From Amorphophallus konjac (taxonomy: Eukaryota; Streptophyta; Magnoliopsida; Alismatales; Araceae), in assembly GCA_022559845.1 (NCBI GenBank), contig JAHNEJ010001808.1, forward strand, positions 1 to 64,000: a stretch of DNA of 64,000 bases. Direction: 5' to 3'. Shown here one piece after another: positions 1 to 11,100 of the stretch (its first letter is position 1; each line of letters begins with the position of its first letter). The translations under genes were made by a program, and so were the position numbers. Below the pieces are notes generated by a model. That model did not search any database. It was not told where the DNA came from and saw nothing but the letters and a program-made list of their open reading frames with translations.

Positions 1-61
1 GAAGGCCGATGGTCCACGAAGAGCCCATTACCCCGCTACCTGAGAGTTTGTCGGACATTTT

Positions 62-1013
62 TTAACGCCCTCATGGCTGCTAACCTGCTTACATTGCCCA
101 AAGAAAGGGCAGTATGCCGCAAAATGTGGACACCTCCCAGTATTGCGTCTTCCATCGGCAGCCAGGGCACAACATTGATTATTGTTTTCACTTTAATGAT
201 TACATACATGACATGAATGATCAAGGTGATATTAATTGGGATGAGATGAGGAGGGTCATCGCTACTTTGAAGGCTCGAAGGCCTCCTCGGCAACCACCAG
301 TTCAGCAACCACAACAAGGTCAGCAACAGGTTCCACAGCAACAGCAGGCTCCTGCACCCCAGGCAAATATGGGGATTGTTAATAACCCGCTACCGGAGCA
401 CTCGGTTCAGAATCATTAAGTGAACCTTGTCACCTCGATCCATGAAGTGAAAAGGGGACAGGTTTGGCATAATGAAAATGCCTCTGTCAGGGCCATTAAT
501 TCCAATCAACCACAACCATCACAACTGATAAGAAGGCCTCAACTTGTATCTCCTTCCCAGCCACAATGTACCCTTATACGCTCCACCACTCCTCCGCAGC
601 CTCTCTTTTACGCAAAACCCCAAAACTCCCCTCCACACCAAAATCCTCCACCAAATAGACCTCTTTTTATCCGCCGCTCGCCGACAGCCGTCACCCCTCC
701 TGTTCCACCTCCACCTACTACTACCATGATTCCAAGGCCACTCCTTGTCACCCGGCCTCCGCCTCGCCTTCCGATAATCCCCAGACGACGAGGTCCCTCA
801 CAAGAACATCTCTCCCTGTCATTTCATCACCCAATACCACTATTCCCTATACCTCCTCTACCCCTTTACCCACTCCAGGCCCGACAGAGGCACCCAGAAC
901 TATGGTGCTCCGTAGTGGACAGATGTTCCACCGAGTGTTTCCTTCCCCCAGCGAAGAAGAGCCAGCACAAGAACAAGGAGAGCAAAAGCAAGCTACACCG
1001 GGCACGAGTATGA
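62..1013 (+). pseudogene. gag: T1 gag C-terminus with zinc-knuckle-like motif and proline-rich tail
   Basis: The nucleocapsid end of a Tat gag, which would package element RNA in the virus-like particle. At 62-105 one frame reads FNALMAANLLTLPK, then the frame shifts. From 114 the motif YCVFHRQPGHNIDYC (C-x2-H-x4-GH-x4-C) matches the single knuckle of Tat gag proteins, followed by a helical segment and a glutamine/proline-rich linker. An in-frame TAA at 417-419 interrupts it; the same frame continues at 420-1013 as a proline-rich stretch. The gag tail of T3 in this window has a closely similar motif (YEFHRQQGHLIENC). Decayed by at least one frameshift and one stop. Confidence 0.8.
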
Positions 1014-1195
1014 TTTATTGAAGCATTTGGACAGAACGCCGGCCCGAATTTCTATTTTAGAACTGATTAAAAGATCAACCACACATCAGCTGGCCTTAAA
1101 CAGTACTTGCAAAAGGTAATGGTCAATGAGGACATTCCTGCTGAACAAGTCACTACAGTTTTGAATCCGCCAGCAATCAACCGGCTATTACTTTT
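1009..1195 (+). pseudogene. T1 gag-protease spacer, frameshifted
   Basis: From 1009 one frame reads YDLLKHLDRTPARISILELI, the conserved segment that precedes protease in Tat polyproteins (known family feature, recalled). The reading then passes to other frames (YLQKVMVNEDIPAEQVTTVL, then the protease frame at about 1196), so at least two indels lie in this stretch. It connects gag to protease and is not a separate gene. Confidence 0.65.
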
Positions 1196-1870
1196 ATGAA
1201 CATGAATTGGCTCCACAGTCCGGCTAGAAAATATGCATTGTGTATCACTATTGACATCAATAAGATAGCTGTAAAACAATGTTTGGTTGACACCGGGGCA
1301 TCCATTAATGTTCTGCCACCGAGCACCTTGAAGATGTGCGGCATTCCAGAAAGTCAAATTCGGCCATCTACAATTACCGTCACAGCTTATGATAATACTA
1401 AGAAGCTGCCATTGGGAATGATCACTCTGAGCGTTGGTTTGGGTCCAGTTACTATTACAGCGGACTTCCACATTTTAGACATGGATCCGACATTCAACGG
1501 CATCTTGGGTCGTCCCTATATTCAAGAACTTGATGATGTGCCCTCCACAAACCATCAATGCATAAAGTTTCCACACAAAGGGCGCATTATCAAGGTCACT
1601 AGCATGCCCATCCTGCCGACAGAAGACATACATTCAGCAACTTCAGTGCCTTCCATGTGGCCTTCCAATAGGCCTTTACTTTCAGTCTTGGATGTTGCCG
1701 ATCCGCGGCGAGATTTGCTAAGGCCCCCAGTCACTAAACCAGCTTCACCCCTAATGACACCCCTGCCTCCCCAAGGAAAGAAAAAGAAGAACATGATGAA
1801 CACTCTTGGATGGAATATCTTACTAAAGATGGGATATAAAATTGGTAAAGGCTTGGGGGTCAATCTCTAA
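1196..1870 (+). pseudogene. pro: T1 retropepsin protease plus start of G-patch domain
   Basis: Aspartic protease that would mature Gag-Pol. The active site LVDTGASINVLPPSTL is near residues 30-45, and the C-terminal flap partner ILGRPYIQ follows. About 200 residues in comes LGWNILLKMGYKIGKGLG, a G-patch motif (a glycine-rich RNA-binding module known behind protease in some Tat/Ogre elements and in some betaretroviruses). The ORF ends at TAA 1868-1870 inside the G-patch; the same frame continues and completes it (RGGLGF after 1915), so a CAA-to-TAA change is the simplest reading. No methionine start is implied: this is a polyprotein segment. Confidence 0.85.
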
Positions 1871-2677
1871 GGCCGCGTTAAACCAATCAGACACCAAAAG
1901 ATGATTCCCCGGGGTGGCCTAGGGTTTAAAGGGCCGAGCAAAAGCAAAGATGAAGATGGGCCATGGGCCGTCATGACCTCCACTCTTAAGACAGACCGGC
2001 AGCCTCTTACATGGACCCTGCAAACACATTTTATAAAAGGGGGAATTCAGAATGATGAGCAAACTACACTTGTTACTTCCATGCTGGACTGTCAAGATGT
2101 ACATGCACGGCAATTTGCTCGCCACATAGCCCCACTGGCTACTTACAAGGCCCTGGAATCATTGCGGCCAGATAAGAGAAGAAAAATGGATGACCCTGAA
2201 TGTGACTGGTATAGATGGTTTGATATGAATGACATTGCCATCGCTCTAAGCCGACTGTTTATGCCAACTGATCCAGAATGGCCACCGTTGATTCATGAGC
2301 TAATTGAGAAGCCGGCAGCGATCACAGACAAGAGGCAGTTGTTAAGTAATTATACAGACACCGGAGAGCCTGATGTGCCGTTCGAGCAGGGTTTCAATAT
2401 AGACAGGCTGTGGGCCTGCCTCTTCCTTACCAAGTCCGTTCACCCAACGGCTGTTGTCCATTTGATTAATCAATTATTTTGCTCAGACATCCCTAGACCG
2501 CCCGCGGTCTTAATAATTGTTTCTCCAAATTTATCTCCAGTTTCTCCAATAATTCCTCCCTTGCTCCTCGAGCAATTTTCCAAACTCTCCATCACGCCCC
2601 CGTGCGGGCAGTCATTAATCCAATCTTTCAATTTCAACTCCACCTCCTGTTCCCCCCTCGCATTGCCTCCTCCTTGA
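1871..2677 (+). pseudogene. T1 pro-RT linker region
   Basis: Continues the protease frame past the TAA at 1868 (clear reading from 1901). The first 15 residues finish the G-patch; the rest is a hydrophilic linker with no motif I recognise. It ends in an AAAATG-type microsatellite (2678-2705) that adds several in-frame stops before the RT frame opens at 2708 in the same phase. Known: Ogre-type Tat elements carry an intron between pro and RT. Inferred: the stop cluster may once have lain in such an intron, but I could not define convincing splice sites. Confidence 0.6.
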
Positions 2678-2707
2678 AAATGAAAATGAAAATAAAAATG
2701 AAAAAAA

Positions 2708-3970
2708 ATGTCAAAATTTCAATTTTTCAATCCTCTATCTCCGTTGAGGAAACCTCCTATCTTCTTCATGAGTGTGCCCCGACCCAGGGGCCGCTCTTCC
2801 CAGGATTCATTGATAGATCTTTTCTACCCCTCTGGCGAGGGGTCTTCATCTGTATCCCCTTCTGTACCCGCTTCTTCCCCTCCTTTCTCTTCTTCGTCAG
2901 GTTTTAGTGAGCAAGCTAGTTGTTCTTATTCCCCTGATATTAAGACTCATGGGGTAGTTTCACATAAGAAATCCAAGGGCAAGCAGATTCCCCGTAGACT
3001 CCTTAGAGAATTAGCTGTCAGATGTCAAGCTTGTTTAGCCATCCCCGAATTTGTGGAGAATCTGATTATCCTGCCAGAAATAGAATATGAGGATACTTGT
3101 GCTTTTAATGAGGGTTTTGGTGTTTATGAGATTATGAATGATGAAGACCCTATTGAGGAGGGGGACGAAAGTTACGAAGAATATGAGGACGAGGCTGATG
3201 CTTTTGCCAGTGGCATGAGGAGATTTGATGAACCATCAGCCTCAGTAGAAGAGCCTACCAAAGAAATAAATCTGGGTATGGAGGAAGACCCTAGGATTGT
3301 CCTCATTTCAAAGAACTTGCCGCCTGATGAAGAGGAGGCGCTTATTTTGGTTCTTCAAGAATATAAGGACACGTTCGCGTGGAGCTATGAAGATATGCCT
3401 GGACTAGACCCTGCGCTCGTTGAACATCGACTTACACTTAAGCCAGGGTCTGTTCCGGTCAAACAGCGGTTGAGACGTTTCCACCCTAATATGGCATTAA
3501 AGATGAAAGAAGAGGTCGATAAGCTGCATAAGGCTAGATTTGTTAGAGTTGTCCTCTATCCTAATTGGGTGGCTAACATCGTCCCGGTCATGAAGAAGGA
3601 CGGAAAGGTTCGAATTTGTATAGACTTTCGGGACCTCAACCGCGCGTGTCCTAAAGATGACTTCCCCCTCCCTCATATTGATGTTCTAATTGACAACACG
3701 GCAGGGTATGAGACTCTCTCCTTTATGGATGGCTTTTTAGGTTACAATCAGATTCGCCTGGCTGAGGAAGATCAAGAGAAAACATCGTTCACTACACCAT
3801 GGGGGACCTATTGTTACGTGGTCATGCCTTTTGGACTTAAGAATGCTGGAGCCACCTATCAAAGGGCTATGATGGCAATTTTTCATGATATGATCCACAT
3901 CTACATTGAGGTGTATGTTGACGATCTGGTAGTGAAATCAAGGACAAGGATTGAGCATCCAGGGTTCTAA
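2708..3970 (+). pseudogene. pol (RT): T1 reverse transcriptase
   Basis: Polymerase that copies element RNA into DNA. An acidic N-terminal 180 residues precede the connection segment (LPPDEEEALILVLQEYKDTF), then the RT fingers and palm: VANIVPVMKKDGKVRICIDF, LNRACPKDDFPLPHID, and FMDGFLGYNQIRLAEED with the first catalytic Asp. The YVDD box is at 3914-3925. The ORF breaks at TAA 3968-3970 because of an indel near 3958-3975: the expected sequence resumes at 3979 in another frame (LQRAREYQLKMNPKKCVFG). Length and motif order fit Tat RT. Non-functional as written. Confidence 0.92.
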
Positions 3971-3978
3971 CCAAAGTC

Positions 3979-5742
3979 TTGCAAAGGGCACGGGAGTATC
4001 AATTAAAGATGAACCCTAAGAAGTGCGTGTTTGGTGTTTCATCAGGGAAATTACTTGGATTCATCGTGAGTAAGAGGGGTATTGAGATTGATCCCAACAA
4101 GGCGAAGGCCATAAGAGAAATGCCTCCTCCCAGGAATCTGAAAGAAGTTCGAGGCTTGATCGGGAGGTTACAATTTATTCGCCGCTTTGTCTCCCAACAT
4201 TCACAAAGATGTAGGCCGTTCTACGAGCTTACTAAGCCGGGAGTCAAGTTTGTTTGGGATGACAAGTGTCAGGCAGCTTTTGACGGATTGAAGGATTATC
4301 TCTCAAATCCTCCTGTCCTGAGGCCGCCAGTTCCAGGCAGACCGCTTGTTCTTTATATTTCCGTCCTGGATGACTCCGTAGGCGCTGTCCTAGCCCAAGT
4401 TAATGAAGAAGGAAAAGAGAGGGTAGCCTACTATTTGTCAAAGCTTCTCAACCCCTGTGAGCAGAGGTACTCAGCTATAGAGAAGACTTGTGCTGCTTTA
4501 GTCTGGGTAGTTCAGAAACTTAAACATTATTTCTTAGCTCACGAGGTTCACCTCATCGCTCGTATGAATCCAATTAAGTTCCTTCTTGAAAAATCTGTCC
4601 TCACCGACCGATTGGCACGATGGCAAAGCTTCCTTTCTCAATTCGACATTATCTATATTCAGCAAAAAGTGATTAAAGGCTATGCCATAGCAGAACATCT
4701 TGCTCACCATCCCCTCCCTAGATTTGACCCCGTTTGTTCAGAGTTTCCAGATGAGGAACTGATGTCCATCAATCAAACCGATTCAATGTGGACGTTACAT
4801 TTTGATGGAGCTTTGAATTCAAAAGGGAAAGGGATTGGTGTTGTTCTTCTATCACCAGAGGGTATCACTATTCCACTCGCCTCTCAGCTTGCATTTCCAG
4901 TTACAAATAGTATAGCTAAGTATGAGGCTCTTCTGGCCGGACTAGAGGCCGCTCATCAATTTGGTGTTACCCATTTGCGGATTGTAGATGATAGTCAGCT
5001 TATTCTTTTCCAGGTGCTCACCAAGTGCCGCACGCTTAATCCTAAGCTCAAACCCTACCAAGAATTGACTTCCGCGTATACCAAGCTTTTCACCAAATTA
5101 ATTTTCGTCCATGTTCCTCGTGATCATAATATCTTAGCTGATGCTCTCGCTTCTCTTGCTTCCTCCTTGGCTTTCCCTCCCGAAAGGGATTCCCATTCTA
5201 TCATTGTTCACAAGCAGCTCACTCCAGCTATTAAGGATCCAGCTTTCCTTAGTGTTAAGGAGGAGGTGCTTAGGAAGGTGAAGCAAGAAGGAATCATTGA
5301 GAATAAGGAAGTCATGCTATTGGACTTGGAGGAAGAATTGGACGATGAAGAAAAGCCGTGGTATTACGAGATTGCTAAGTATTGCCAGGATCAATCCTAT
5401 CCTGAAGAAGCCACGGCTGAAGATAAGAAAGCCATTCGAAGAGTTGCTCAACGATACACTTTGGTTGGAGGTGTGCTCTACAGAAGAGGTCTTACCGGTG
5501 TTCTGCTAAGATGCCTTGATGATGATGAATCTTGGAAGGTTGTGGAAGAGGCGCATTCAGGAGTGTGTGGTGGTCATGTCAATAGCCAGATGCTAGCTAA
5601 GAAGATCCTTAGGCTAGGTTTCTATTGGCCCACTCTAGAAGAGGACTGTTCTATCTATGTTCGAAGGTGTGTTAAGTGCCAACTGCACGCCGACAAAATT
5701 CATTCTCCTGCTTCTTCACTCCATCCTATATCTTCCCCATGA
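3979..5742 (+). pseudogene. pol (RH-aRH-INT): T1 RT thumb, RNase H, archaeal-type RNase H, integrase zinc finger
   Basis: Residues 1-110 are the RT thumb and connection (GLIGRLQFIRRFVSQHSQRC). Residues about 120-235 are the usual gypsy RNase H, which degrades template RNA (VLYISVLDDSVGAVLAQ, RYSAIEKTCAALVW). Residues about 270-395 are a second RNase H of archaeal type (LHFDGALNSKGKGIGVVL, KYEALLAGLEAA, VPRDHNILADALASLAS), the hallmark of Tat elements. From about residue 525 follows the HHCC zinc finger of integrase (HSGVCGGH...CVKCQ). The ORF ends at TGA 5740-5742 inside SSPWPFSMWAFD-type sequence, where a tryptophan is expected; integrase continues in the same frame. Confidence 0.92.
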
Positions 5743-5751
5743 CCTTTCTCC

Positions 5752-6618
5752 ATGTGGGCTTTCGATATCATTGGACCTCTTGGTGATCCGACCCTCCTCA
5801 CAAAACCAAAGTCATTCATACTCACGGTGACGGAGTACTTCACCAAGTGGGCGGAAGCGGAAGCATACGTGGAGATAAAAGCGTCAACCGTTTGCAAATT
5901 CATAATGAAGAACATCATCGCAAGGTTCGACATCCCGAGTACCATCGTCACCGACAATGGGCCACAGTTCATCTCTCAGGAGCTTCAGGACCTCTGCAAC
6001 AGGTATAACATTGCATTGCATCATTCATCTCCTTATTATCCGCAGGGTAATGGTCAAGCAGAGGCAACTAATAAAACTTTGATTAAAATTATCAAGAAAA
6101 CGTGCGAGGCTAATAAATTTGCGGATTGGCCGAAAAAATTAATTGAAGCTCTTTGGGCTTATCGCACCTCCATTCGTACCCCTACTGGGCAAACCCCTTT
6201 CGCCCTCACTTATGGAATGGAGGCGGTAGTTCCTTATGAGATTCTTATTCCTTCTCTACGAGTACAATTGGACAAGGAGCTCCCCATTGATGAGCGTCGC
6301 GAGTCTCTCCTTGCCCAGTTGGAACTCCTAGACGAGAAGCGTTTGGCCGCCGCCGAGCATGCGCGTATTTATCAAAACAGGCTTTCACGTTTTTACCAAA
6401 AGAAAGTGATTGAGAGAAAATTCAAAATTGGTGAGATGGTAATTAAAAGAATCTTTGTAAAACCTGGTGGACCGCGTTCAAAACTCCAACCTAATTGGGA
6501 AGGTCCCTTTGTTATAAAAGATGTCTATCCTGGCAACGCTTACAAATTAATTAATGCTGAAGGTGAAGAGCTAACTCATCCTTGGAATGGTCTTTATTTA
6601 AAGAAATACTACCCCTAA
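5752..6618 (+). pseudogene. pol (INT): T1 integrase catalytic core and C-terminus
   Basis: Joins the element DNA to the chromosome. The DDE triad is complete in this ORF: Asp5 (WAFDIIGPL), Asp68 (VTDNGPQF) and Glu104 (NGQAEATNK), spacing D-x62-D-x35-E as in retroviral integrases. Further landmarks are WAEAEAY, HSSPYYPQGNGQAEATNKT and ALWAYRTSIRTPTGQTPFAL. The C-terminal part (KIGEMVIKRIF, LQPNWEGPFVI, YKLINAEGEEL) is the usual non-chromodomain tail of Tat integrases and ends naturally at LKKYYP. It follows in frame after the TGA at 5740, so the two ORFs were one polyprotein. Confidence 0.93.
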
Positions 6619-7454
6619 AAGTGAAAAAAAAATAATAAAAAGTAAAATAATAAAAAAGCAAAACAAGAAAAACTTCTGAAAATCAAAAGCAGATATGGTA
6701 CATCGGCCACAAGCCCGAAAAATCAAAATCTGTAATTCATTCTTCAGTCTCGATGGTTTAACTTTGGGGTCAACTCCCGCACACACTACACGCTCTACTT
6801 TTAAACTCAAGCAGCCCGGAATTCAAGGAAAGTCTGACTCAAACTAAGAGTGTAAAAACCTTACCTATTCTCTTCTCTTCGGCTCACGAAAGGGAGTATA
6901 AGTCAAGGGTTACTAAGCAAAACTGCCCGCCGCCCTAGTAGGTGGAAGTCAGGGCCCAAAAGGGAACAAAATGCTTAAAGCCCAAGTACAATTAGGTCTT
7001 TATTTTTGTAAGAAAAGGAAGAAAAAGAAAAGAAAGTCATAAAGAAAGCATGTCAAGAGGGCAAAGTCCCCGCAGGGAAAACCCTGGTCGTAAGCATGCA
7101 TGAATAAGGGCGAAAAGAGCAACGAAATTTCCCTAAGCCGAAGACCGAATCCCAACAGGCATTAGGGCAGGGGAGGAATGTTCCCCATCCTTGAAAACCT
7201 CTCGTGAGCTTCCCCAAATTATTCTTCTTTTCCCTCCCCGGGGCGGGTTCTAAACTCGAAGAATGGTGAAGACTGACTAAGAAGGATGGGCTGCAAGAGA
7301 ATATGAGTAGAAGCATGAGTCATTGAGCACGCTGATCCCTTTGTTAAGTTTTTTGGAGAAGGATTAATGAATTTAAGATCATGATGGCATAAGGTTTAAA
7401 GCCCTGTACTATGCTTGCTTTCAAACAAAAAAAGAAAAAAAATTTCAAAATTAA

Positions 7455-7675
7455 CGTCCTCAGTTAAGCCGTCATTTTCAAAAAACAAAAAAGAGAAAAT
7501 GGAAAAATAAAAATTAACGCCTCTGATGACGGGCATCTTTTTCAAAATTAACGACTTACACTAAGTCATCATTTTCAATTTAAAACATTAAAAAAATGTT
7601 GTTTTGTAATAAACACCTACCATAAAGGCGTCAATTTCACAATGGGCGCCCGTTGGCGCGGGCGTCATTTTTAAA
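7455..7675 (+). repeat. T1 palindrome array 1 (behind integrase)
   Basis: Five imperfect inverted repeats, each starting AAC/GACG and closing (G)CGTCATTTT or a variant, for example TTAACGCC...GGGCATC and GGGCGCCCG...GGGCGTCATTTTT. Same motif as the other T1 arrays. Decayed copies, arms about 8-10 bp. Confidence 0.7.
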
Positions 7676-8051
7676 ATTGAAAATAAAAAAAATAAAAAGA
7701 GAGAAAATGGAAAATTTGAAGCCATTGTTGTGCATGTGCGTGGTTGCATTCGTGTGTCAGCATCTTTTATTTTTAGTTAGCATTTGCTTGCTTGCATGTT
7801 GCATCTTCCTATATTTTATTTATCACTTGCCTTCATTGATTAAAGGCTTGGCCCCTTGACCCGTTATCAAGGTCAAACTAAAGACATCCCCTTGCTTATT
7901 GAGTAAGGGGCCAAGCCGAACAGATGGGTTAACCTGTTTGTTTAAGTGTGGATCACAGCTACAAGCGCAGGGCAAAGGTAAAAGGCGAGAAAGTGAAAAA
8001 AAACCCAAGTACACAACCACACGAGTGCTCAGGTAACAAAAATTTCAATCT

Positions 8052-8070
8052 CATATATATATATATATAT
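8052..8070. repeat. TA microsatellite
   Basis: An uninterrupted run of alternating T and A in the 3' flank of the antisense PMD gene of T1. Confidence 0.9.
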
Positions 8071-8191
8071 CAAATGTATATCTGAGTACAGGTGTGAGCG
8101 TGGAGGAGTACAAGTAAAGTCTCTCTCAGCTCTCGCCTCCACCCTCCTCTCTCCTACTCTCGGCCTCACTCTCGTCCTCCCGACGAGGCTC

Positions 8192-11100
8192 TCATGGAGG
8201 GGGCATGGACCCCCGTGAAGTAGATGGAGCTCGAGTCGGCTCCCCTGCCTCGCTCCTCTGTCGGAGAGAGGAACCTGCTACAAAAGTGGAGCTGGTGAAG
8301 GCGTACCCCGCAGCACGCGCTCGCTCTCGACCTCGCTGGAGATGCTCCTCGGATGCTCGCAGCCGCTCCTGAGTAACGGCTAGCTGGGTCCTCAAGTCCG
8401 CAAGCTCCCGCTCGCGCTCCCGGTCACGGGTCCTCTCTGTCGCGCGCTCCTCCTGGTCACGGGTTCACTCTGTCGCACGCTCCTCTCGCTCCCGGGCATG
8501 CTCTCTCCGCTCCATCTCGAGGGTGACTCGCAGCTCCGCCACGTCCTGGGGCAGCTCCTCTCGCCGCCTCAAGGCCCGCTCGAGCTCCGCAACCCGCTGG
8601 TCGCGGATGGCCAACTCCTCCCTGGCTAAAGCGGTCTGGGTAAGCGCCGCCTGTAGCTCTGAGGTCTGCAAGCATTTAAACAAATCATCAGTTTCATATA
8701 CACAATTCAATAATTCATGAAATAAGCAATTAACAATTGAAATAAATAACTCACCCAGGAGGCCATCGCCTGCTGTCCCTCCTCGATACAGGTAAGAGAG
8801 GCCCGGAGCTCCTCAATCTGCAAACATAATTTTTCATGAGCATATCATATAAGTAATTGAATTTTGAGTTTAAAGTTTGAAGCATACCGGTGTGGCGAGG
8901 TCGCGCTCTGCTGCCTCGGCCCGTGCTACTGCTCCAGCTAGCTGCTCTGCTAGTGCAGCCGTCTCTGCACTAGGTCCCCTCGAGCTGGAGGCCTCTCCCG
9001 TCTCTCTCACCGCTGCTCCCTGCTGGGCACGCTGCATTCATTGAGATTGTCAGTGGCTAATCATCAATAATTCAAGAATTCATTTGCATGTAGATAATTT
9101 AAACACTCACCAAGGTCTGTAGGTCTGCCCGTGTGGTAGCTAACTGGGCCTCCAAGCTGTGGAGGTGGGCTTGCATGTCCATCGCTACTATGTCCCGCGC
9201 ATCCTGCATTCATCACATGTTAGTCACATGATAGATATACAAAGCATTTGCATTTAATTAAAAAAAAGGTGCATTCATACATACCCCTAAGACCTCATCT
9301 GGGGTCGGCCGGCGTAAACCTCCCAGTAGCGTCGGAGATACTCGGAACTGTCCACTGCCTGGGAAGTGACTCGGGTCCCGCCACGCTGCCAGTCAGCGTA
9401 CTGGTCTGAGAACCGGACTCTCCAGTCGATCGCCTTCGTGCGACCGCGCGTCTTCTTGCCTATCCCCCGCGGCTCTCCAACCTCGACCCACTCCTGGTGT
9501 AGGCCGAGGGTCCTCATCACCATCCTAAGCCGTAACGGCTCAATCTCGTTCAGGCAATGAACCCAAAGCTCATGCCCGAAGCGAGGTCGGCCCGATACGA
9601 CCCACGGTTGGCCCTCATCGGTCATCCCCTCATAGGGTCTCCACCTCACCTACATTCACACGCACGCATATCATCATATTATCATCATATCAACATATTT
9701 CACATAAAAAATAAGAAAATTTGCATCACATTAAGCATGCGTACCAGTGAGGCGGGGAAGTCACGGAACTCCCGTCGTAACACTCGCAGCTCGTAGGCGA
9801 GTGGGGCTCCAGTCACCACTGGTAGCCAACGCCGTGCTAGAGGGAAGGATCCCTCATCTCCAGGCCGTGGGTCAGCACGCCCCATCGGCATGTATAGTGG
9901 CTCCATAGCTGCATCCATGCATTGCATTAGTAACGCATTCACATGCACATAAAAAAGAAAAAAAGAAAAGAAAGAAAATGCATACCTGAAGAAAAGGTGA
10001 GAAGCCACTGATAGTCGTCTCTCGACCTGTCCCCGTGGACAAGTCGGCTATCAAGTGCGCCAGCAGCGCTGCTCCCCATGCGTATCTGCCGACGCCCTCC
10101 AAGTCCTCGAGTATCCCTAGGAATCGACAGTTGATGACGTCGCCCTTTGTGCCGAGCAGCAACCTCCCGAGCATCAAGAATAGAAATCTCCTCAGATCTC
10201 GATCTGCTCTCTCCCTCTCAGCCGGGTCCTGGCAGTAGGCAGCCCTAGCCCCGTCTATCAACCTCCGTGAAAACTGCTCCAGAGACTCCCTCGACCTCTG
10301 CCTAGAGTCACCTAAGCCCATAGCTATGGTAAGGTCGGTGCGGAAGATGGTCCTACACTCGCTAGGTGTCTCGTACACCGTCTCTAACCCTAGTAGCCTC
10401 TGAGTAAGCTCACTATAATCGGGTAGGGTGATCCCGCTCACCGCCTCTCCGTCTACCCTCAACCCAGTAATCCTAGCGACGTCCTCTAGGGTAGGTATCA
10501 TATGACCCCACGGCATAAGGAAGGCCCTGCTAGTCCTATCCCATCTCTCTCTGAGAACTTGGATCAAGGGTAGGTCTGGTCTCACTGGCTCTATACTCAG
10601 GAAGGCCCCAAACCCCATAGCGTCTACCCTAGCCCTCTGAAACTCAGGGAGCCCATAGTAAGCTGCTCGGACTTGGACCCAAGAGATCCGTGTCCTCATC
10701 AACCCCTGCATGCAACAAAAATAAAAATTCTCGCTTAAGTTTTCATATGGATATTAATTTGCTGTCACATTTGCTCTTTGTTTTAATTAACGACCAAACC
10801 TAGGTCGTGGTTTAATTAATTGACGCCCCTAAGAGAGGCGTTATTTTTAAGATGTGTGTCTGATAATTTCATGTGCAATTTGAATTGACGACCCACCTAG
10901 GGTCGTCGTTTATTTAAATGACGCCCCTATGGGGAGCGCTGTTTTGAAATTAATTTCCTAATTCTGAGAAAATTCTGAATTGACGACCATCCATGTGGCC
11001 GTTGATTAAAGAATTGACGCCCCGGTGGGGGCGTTGTTTTCTGGGGTTTCCAAGTTAATCAGACACGTGAAATGAAATAAACAGAGGCATATGTGTTTTT

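Larger units (their letters stand above)
6619..8191 (+). other. T1 non-coding spacer behind integrase
   Basis: A-rich start (6620-6690), then mixed sequence without a supported gene. It holds a palindrome array (7455-7675, listed separately), a short TA microsatellite (about 8052-8070) and the 3' flank of the antisense PMD gene. Tat elements are known for long, variable regions after pol. Confidence 0.7.
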
